Assembly: GCA_949471785.1 (NCBI GenBank)
Contig: CASWRE010000013.1
Coordinates: 1 to 64,000 of the forward strand
Length of the DNA: 64,000 nt
Direction: 5' to 3'
DNA from: an uncultured Lachnospiraceae bacterium
GTDB taxonomy: Bacteria; Bacillota; Clostridia; Lachnospirales; Lachnospiraceae
Made by a program: the position numbers and the translations under genes. This document shows positions 60,808 through 64,000 of the stretch, piece after piece (the first letter of the stretch is position 1; every line of letters begins with the position of its first letter). The notes beneath the pieces are model-generated. The model did not search any database and was not told where the DNA came from. It was given only the letters and a program-made list of their open reading frames with translations.

Positions 60808-61026
60808 ATGGCCGAACCCAAGAAACAGGTGCCGCTGCGTCTCTCCACCAAACTGTACAATGCTCTGGCTGCCTGGGCGGAAGATGATTTTCGTTCAGTC
60901 AACGGGCAAATCGAGTATTTGCTGACCGAATGTGTCAGGCAGCGTCGGAAGAATGGGAAATACGTTTCCGAGGAGATCGATAAACCTCTGGAACTGGATT
61001 TCCTGGCAGAGAATGAGGGAAAATAG
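60808..61026 (+). CDS. Small Arc/ribbon-helix-helix-like protein linked to the SPFH gene
   Basis: A 72-residue basic protein. Its start lies one base after the SPFH stop codon, so translation is coupled. The pattern [37 protein letters not shown] is that of a ribbon-helix-helix DNA-binding domain: a short beta-strand, then helices joined by an S-x-N turn. The acidic tail [11 protein letters not shown] follows. Such proteins, annotated in similar positions next to SPFH genes, may be regulators; the role is unknown. Confidence 0.8.
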   Translation: MAEPKKQVPLRLSTKLYNALAAWAEDDFRSVNGQIEYLLTECVRQRRKNGKYVSEEIDKPLELDFLAENEGK

Positions 61027-61029
61027 CAG

Positions 61030-61065
61030 TAAACCGGTCTGTGCATGTATGCATGGGCCGGTTTA
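61030..61065. terminator. Two-way hairpin between convergent genes
   Basis: TAAACCGG (61030-61037) and CCGGTTTA (61058-61065) form a perfect 8-bp stem between the RHH gene and tmcAL, and contain the stop codon of the latter. T-tracts are weak on both strands. Confidence 0.55.
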
Positions 61066-62244
61066 TCTGTCTTTGCCGGAAATCTGCAGAGGTTTTGACC
61101 ATTCCGGTATCATGTCGCGCCCTGTTTTTCGACACTGCACCATATCATATAAAATGTCTGCGGATATATCGTAAGTACTTTCATTCTGTGAAGTCAGCAG
61201 GCGCAGGCTGCTTTTTTTGTGGATTTCGGAGAGCAGGGATGCCGATTCCCGGCGAAACCCCAGTACCCGGACTTCATTTATGGGCGGATAGCCGTGGATA
61301 TTCAGAAGAATCTGGATCAGGGAGCGGCGGATACGGCTGTGGGTCATATTTCTGGTCTTCAAAAGGTCGGCAAACTGGTTGAAGGAGGCAAACGCGTACT
61401 GACAGCGCCGGATACGATTCAGAAGTTCCGGCGATACATCCGGACAGGCCAGTAAAGCGTCGTCAGGCTGCAGGAGAATCCGATACTGCAGAAGCTGGGA
61501 AAAATCATCGGTAAAAACCAGGCCGTTCTGCCGGTACCGGTCGTACAGCATGTCGGCGGCGTCTGCGGGCATATGCCGGGAGAGCTGTCTGGGGATTTCA
61601 TTTTTAAAGGATGTATGTTGAAACAGACCGCGCAATGCGCTGGCAGACGCAGCGGGGCCGGTCAGGCCGGTATCGTGGTGTCCGCTTCCCCGGCGGGGGA
61701 CGGCCAGCGGCCGGATGGGGCTGTGCCTTTTCCGTAATGCCCTGCAATATTCGACCCCGAGGAGGGTATTGGGACGGGAGAGCAGCGCGGCATATTCAGC
61801 AGGAAGGGCGGCCGCCCGTGCCTGGGCAAACGTGAGCCCGGTTTGCAGTCCTTTCTGTAATTTTTTGGAAAAGTCAGGAGTTTCTTCACAGAGTGCGTTT
61901 GCCGTTCGGGTGATCTGCTCCAGATCAGTGTTTTCCGAACCGAAGCTCAGCATATCCACCATGTTCAGCCGGTCAAGTATTTCCACGGCGCCCGTGGCGA
62001 AACGCTCCGCACTGGCAGACGCGTAAGGGCAGGGCAGCTCCAGTACGAGATCTGCGCCGTGGCACAGCGCCATTTTGGCCCGCAGATGTTTGTCAATAAG
62101 AGCTGGCGCACCGCGCTGGACGAAACTGCCGCTCATGATGACGATCACGTGAGAACAGCCGGTCAGCCGCCGGGTTTCTTCTATATGAAAAAGATGGCCG
62201 TTATGAAAAGGATTGTATTCCGCTATGATTCCGGCTACAGTCAA
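61063..62244 (-). CDS. tmcAL: tRNA(Met) cytidine acetate ligase TmcAL
   Basis: A 393-residue enzyme that acetylates cytidine in the anticodon of elongator tRNA-Met, using acetate and ATP. The start is probably TTG 62244, placed by AGAGGAGAG; the open frame begins six codons earlier with another TTG. The nucleotidyl-transfer motif HNGH lies in GIIAEYNPFHNGHLFHIE. VIVIMSGSFVQRGAPALIDKHLRA and LELPCPYASASAERFA follow. Length and order match the YlbM family. Gene neighbours pta and esterase are not functionally linked as far as I can tell. Confidence 0.93.
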   Translation of the reverse strand: MTVAGIIAEYNPFHNGHLFHIEETRRLTGCSHVIVIMSGSFVQRGAPALIDKHLRAKMALCHGADLVLELPCPYASASAERFATGAVEILDRLNMVDMLSFGSENTDLEQITRTANALCEETPDFSKKLQKGLQTGLTFAQARAAALPAEYAALLSRPNTLLGVEYCRALRKRHSPIRPLAVPRRGSGHHDTGLTGPAASASALRGLFQHTSFKNEIPRQLSRHMPADAADMLYDRYRQNGLVFTDDFSQLLQYRILLQPDDALLACPDVSPELLNRIRRCQYAFASFNQFADLLKTRNMTHSRIRRSLIQILLNIHGYPPINEVRVLGFRRESASLLSEIHKKSSLRLLTSQNESTYDISADILYDMVQCRKTGRDMIPEWSKPLQISGKDR

Positions 62245-62442
62245 TATTTTCTCTCCTCTCAATACTGTGGTGATCTTCGTTCTGTCCGTTTTGGAAAAAC
62301 GGAATCGTTATATTCTATCACACATGTGGTCAGCCATCCAGATATTATTTTATTTTTGACTGACCGGCGGTTGCCAATTTCCGGTATACCATAGTAAAAT
62401 AAAAAAAATCCGGTTATGAAAAAAGAAAGGAGTACAAAAATC

Positions 62443-63285
62443 ATGGCGCAATTACAAATGAATTTTCTGTCCGAAAGTCTGATGCGGACGGTCACTGTCA
62501 ATGCGGTCATTCCCTTTGACAAAATCCGCATGCCCTGGGAAGAAGCCCCGGCGATAAAAACACCCTTTAAAACGTTGTATCTGCTACACGGTATTTTCGG
62601 CAATTACACGGACTGGATCAGCGGGACCAATATCCAGCGATGGGCAGAGGAAAAAAATCTGGCGGTCATTATGCCCTCGGGAGAAAATCATTTCTATATG
62701 GACTGTGAGGCCAACGGAGAGCGGTACAGCCGTTTCATCGGCGAGGAGCTGCCCAGGAAAATGTGCGAGCTGTTTCCTCTGTCGGCGGCCAGGGAAGATA
62801 CGTTTATCGGCGGCCTGTCCATGGGCGGTTTCGGCGCAATTACCAACGGATTGAAGTACAGGGAACGTTTTGGCCGGATTATCGGTCTGTCCAGCGCATT
62901 TATATTTGATGATATATGCAATCCTGACAGCAAAGATCTGGGCCGCAGTGTGTTTGGTCCCCGGTTCTATGAGACCCTGTTGGGCCCGAGGGAAGGCTTC
63001 AAAGGCGGTCCGGCGGATTATAATCATCTTTTGGATGAGGCTGCCGGGGATGAGGGCGAGAAACCGGTTTTTTATCTGTGCTGCGGGGTGGAGGATTCGC
63101 TTTTAGGCGTAAACCGGGAATTTGCCGCCCGGGTGAAGGAAAAAGGTTTTGCCTGTACCTATGAGGAAGGGCCGGGCGCTCATGAGTGGGATTTCTGGAA
63201 CCGGTACATTAAGAAAGTGCTGGACTGGCTGCCCCTTGAGGAAGACAAAGAGGGCATCAACAGCGGGAATATCGGAGATCGTTAA
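62443..63285 (+). CDS. Alpha/beta-hydrolase esterase (esterase D / acetylesterase-like)
   Basis: A 280-residue cytoplasmic esterase. ATG 62443 follows AAAGGAG. Nucleophile Ser126 lies in GGLSMGGFGA and the catalytic histidine is His247 in GAHEWDFW. The oxyanion region is YLLHGIFGNYTDW. Such proteins act on acetylated xylo-oligosaccharides, feruloyl or acyl esters, or S-formylglutathione. The lack of a signal peptide points to intracellular deacylation. Substrate unknown; a function in carbohydrate ester breakdown is the usual assumption. Confidence 0.88.
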   Translation: MAQLQMNFLSESLMRTVTVNAVIPFDKIRMPWEEAPAIKTPFKTLYLLHGIFGNYTDWISGTNIQRWAEEKNLAVIMPSGENHFYMDCEANGERYSRFIGEELPRKMCELFPLSAAREDTFIGGLSMGGFGAITNGLKYRERFGRIIGLSSAFIFDDICNPDSKDLGRSVFGPRFYETLLGPREGFKGGPADYNHLLDEAAGDEGEKPVFYLCCGVEDSLLGVNREFAARVKEKGFACTYEEGPGAHEWDFWNRYIKKVLDWLPLEEDKEGINSGNIGDR

Positions 63286-63374
63286 GCCGATCTGATTTTC
63301 CGTAACTGTTAAGCTGCGGGATGAGCTGTTATGATCCATTCATTAATTTTTCCGTGATTTTCCAAACCGTGTAC

Positions 63375-63403
63375 TTGCGAAACGGCGTTGTAAGAGGTAT
63401 AAT
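63375..63403 (+). promoter_or_regulatory. Promoter of pta
   Basis: TTGCGA (63375-63380), 17-bp spacer, TATAAT (63398-63403), followed by a leader of about 60 nt. Confidence 0.7.
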
Positions 63404-63465
63404 TTTGATATATTCCGGCTGTCCCATAAGGGGGCGGCGTATTATACGAAAGGAGTCATAAACCT

Positions 63466-64000
63466 ATGAGTTTTATTGACACAATCAAAGCAAGAGCAAA
63501 AGCAGACAAGAAGACCATCGTACTTCCTGAGACAGAAGACCGCAGGACTTATGAGGCCGCCGCGCAGATTTTGAAGGAAGGTATCGCCGATATCGTCCTT
63601 GTCGGTTCCGAAGAAGAAGTGAAAAAGGGCAGCGAGGGCCTGGATCTGGCGGGAGCCGTAGTGGTGGACCCGGCCACATCCGATAAGACCCAGTCCTATA
63701 TTGATAAACTGGTTGAGCTGAGAAGCAAAAAAGGCATGACACCGGAAAAAGCAAAAGAGATCCTTCTGAACCAGTATCTGTATTACGGCGTTATGATGGT
63801 GAAAATGGGCGACGCGGACGGTATGGTATCCGGCGCCTGCCATTCCACAGCCGATACATTAAGACCCTGCCTTCAGATCCTGAAGACCAAACCGGGCACC
63901 AAATTGGTATCCGCTTTCTTCCTTATGGTAGTGCCGAATTGCGAGTATGGCGCCAACGGCACTTTCGTATTTGCCGACAGCGGTTTGAATCAGGACCCCA
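63466..64000 (+). CDS. pta: Phosphate acetyltransferase (partial, N-terminal part)
   Basis: The first 178 codons of a gene that continues outside the window; the start follows GAAAGGAG. The sequence opens MSFIDTIKARAKADKKTIVLPETED and includes YYGVMMVKMGDADGMVSGACHSTADTLRP, diagnostic for the Pta catalytic domain. FFLMVVPN and FVFADSGLN then follow. The enzyme converts acetyl-CoA to acetyl phosphate, and acetate kinase usually follows. Together with pyruvate:ferredoxin oxidoreductase it gives the acetate/ATP route. Confidence 0.97.
   Translation, partial: MSFIDTIKARAKADKKTIVLPETEDRRTYEAAAQILKEGIADIVLVGSEEEVKKGSEGLDLAGAVVVDPATSDKTQSYIDKLVELRSKKGMTPEKAKEILLNQYLYYGVMMVKMGDADGMVSGACHSTADTLRPCLQILKTKPGTKLVSAFFLMVVPNCEYGANGTFVFADSGLNQDP

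Noticed and set aside
1..64000. CRISPR arrays, tRNA and rRNA genes
   Set aside because: No regularly spaced repeats and no recognisable tRNA or rRNA sequence were seen; the only clear structured RNA is the FMN riboswitch.

Overview
The window looks like a chromosome segment of an anaerobic, spore-forming gut Clostridia, most likely a Lachnospiraceae member. Supporting signs are a stage IV sporulation gene (spoIVA), a single-chain pyruvate:ferredoxin oxidoreductase, pta, an FMN riboswitch-ribU unit, GPH sugar symporters, GGAGG-type ribosome binding sites, and sigma-A promoters with 17-bp spacers. This placement is inferred from gene content; no marker RNA gene lies in the window.

Layout. 1-1.9 kb: the tail of a PD-(D/E)XK/AAA protein, then a minus-strand NitT/TauT-type ABC permease and ATPase without a binding protein. 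2.3-10.7 kb: a glucuronide-type utilisation operon (GH2, GPH symporter, HAD protein, GH3, mannonate dehydratase, SDR fructuronate reductase). 10.9-13.0 kb: a two-component system whose kinase is frameshifted in a T7 tract. 13.1-20.0 kb: a six-gene operon combining an ABC importer, an acyl-CoA ligase, an MBOAT acyltransferase and an SGNH/AlgJ-like protein. 20.1-27.2 kb: NhaC antiporter, DMT exporter, and a second two-component system with its probable target lipoprotein. 27.4-30.2 kb: an MttB-family methyltransferase behind a consensus promoter and a 13-bp operator. It is followed by a UROD-type methyltransferase gene reduced to its two ends around a HEPN/MNT toxin-antitoxin pair. 30.4-34.0 kb: pyruvate:ferredoxin oxidoreductase. 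34.2-34.5 kb: a palindromic element with two convergent promoters and a 25-codon ORF (type I toxin-antitoxin-like). 34.6-40.7 kb: PdaA-like deacetylase, Uma2, GntR regulator, then a symporter / AprA-like flavoprotein / ferredoxin module. 41-47 kb: sirohaem-reductase-like protein, M16C protease, era, recO. 47-54.9 kb: VanZ, a lipoprotein, glyS, a broken Rpn nuclease, FMN riboswitch-ribU with a truncated flavokinase, AraC and a GH13 glucosidase. 55-64 kb: OYE-type reductase, nucleoside hydrolase, spoIVA, an SPFH protein with a small ribbon-helix-helix-like protein, tmcAL, an esterase and the start of pta.

How parts may work together. The 13.1-20.0 kb operon reads as a path: import a small acid, activate it as a CoA thioester, and pass the acyl group across the membrane to a surface glycan by the MBOAT/SGNH pair. 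This parallels dlt logic, but with an imported donor and no carrier protein, and it is the best candidate for an undescribed system. The second candidate is the convergent-promoter peptide element at 34.2-34.5 kb. The third is the disrupted UROD gene, which has probably left the MttB homologue without its partner.

Assignments rest on reading motifs and gene order only; no database search was run.
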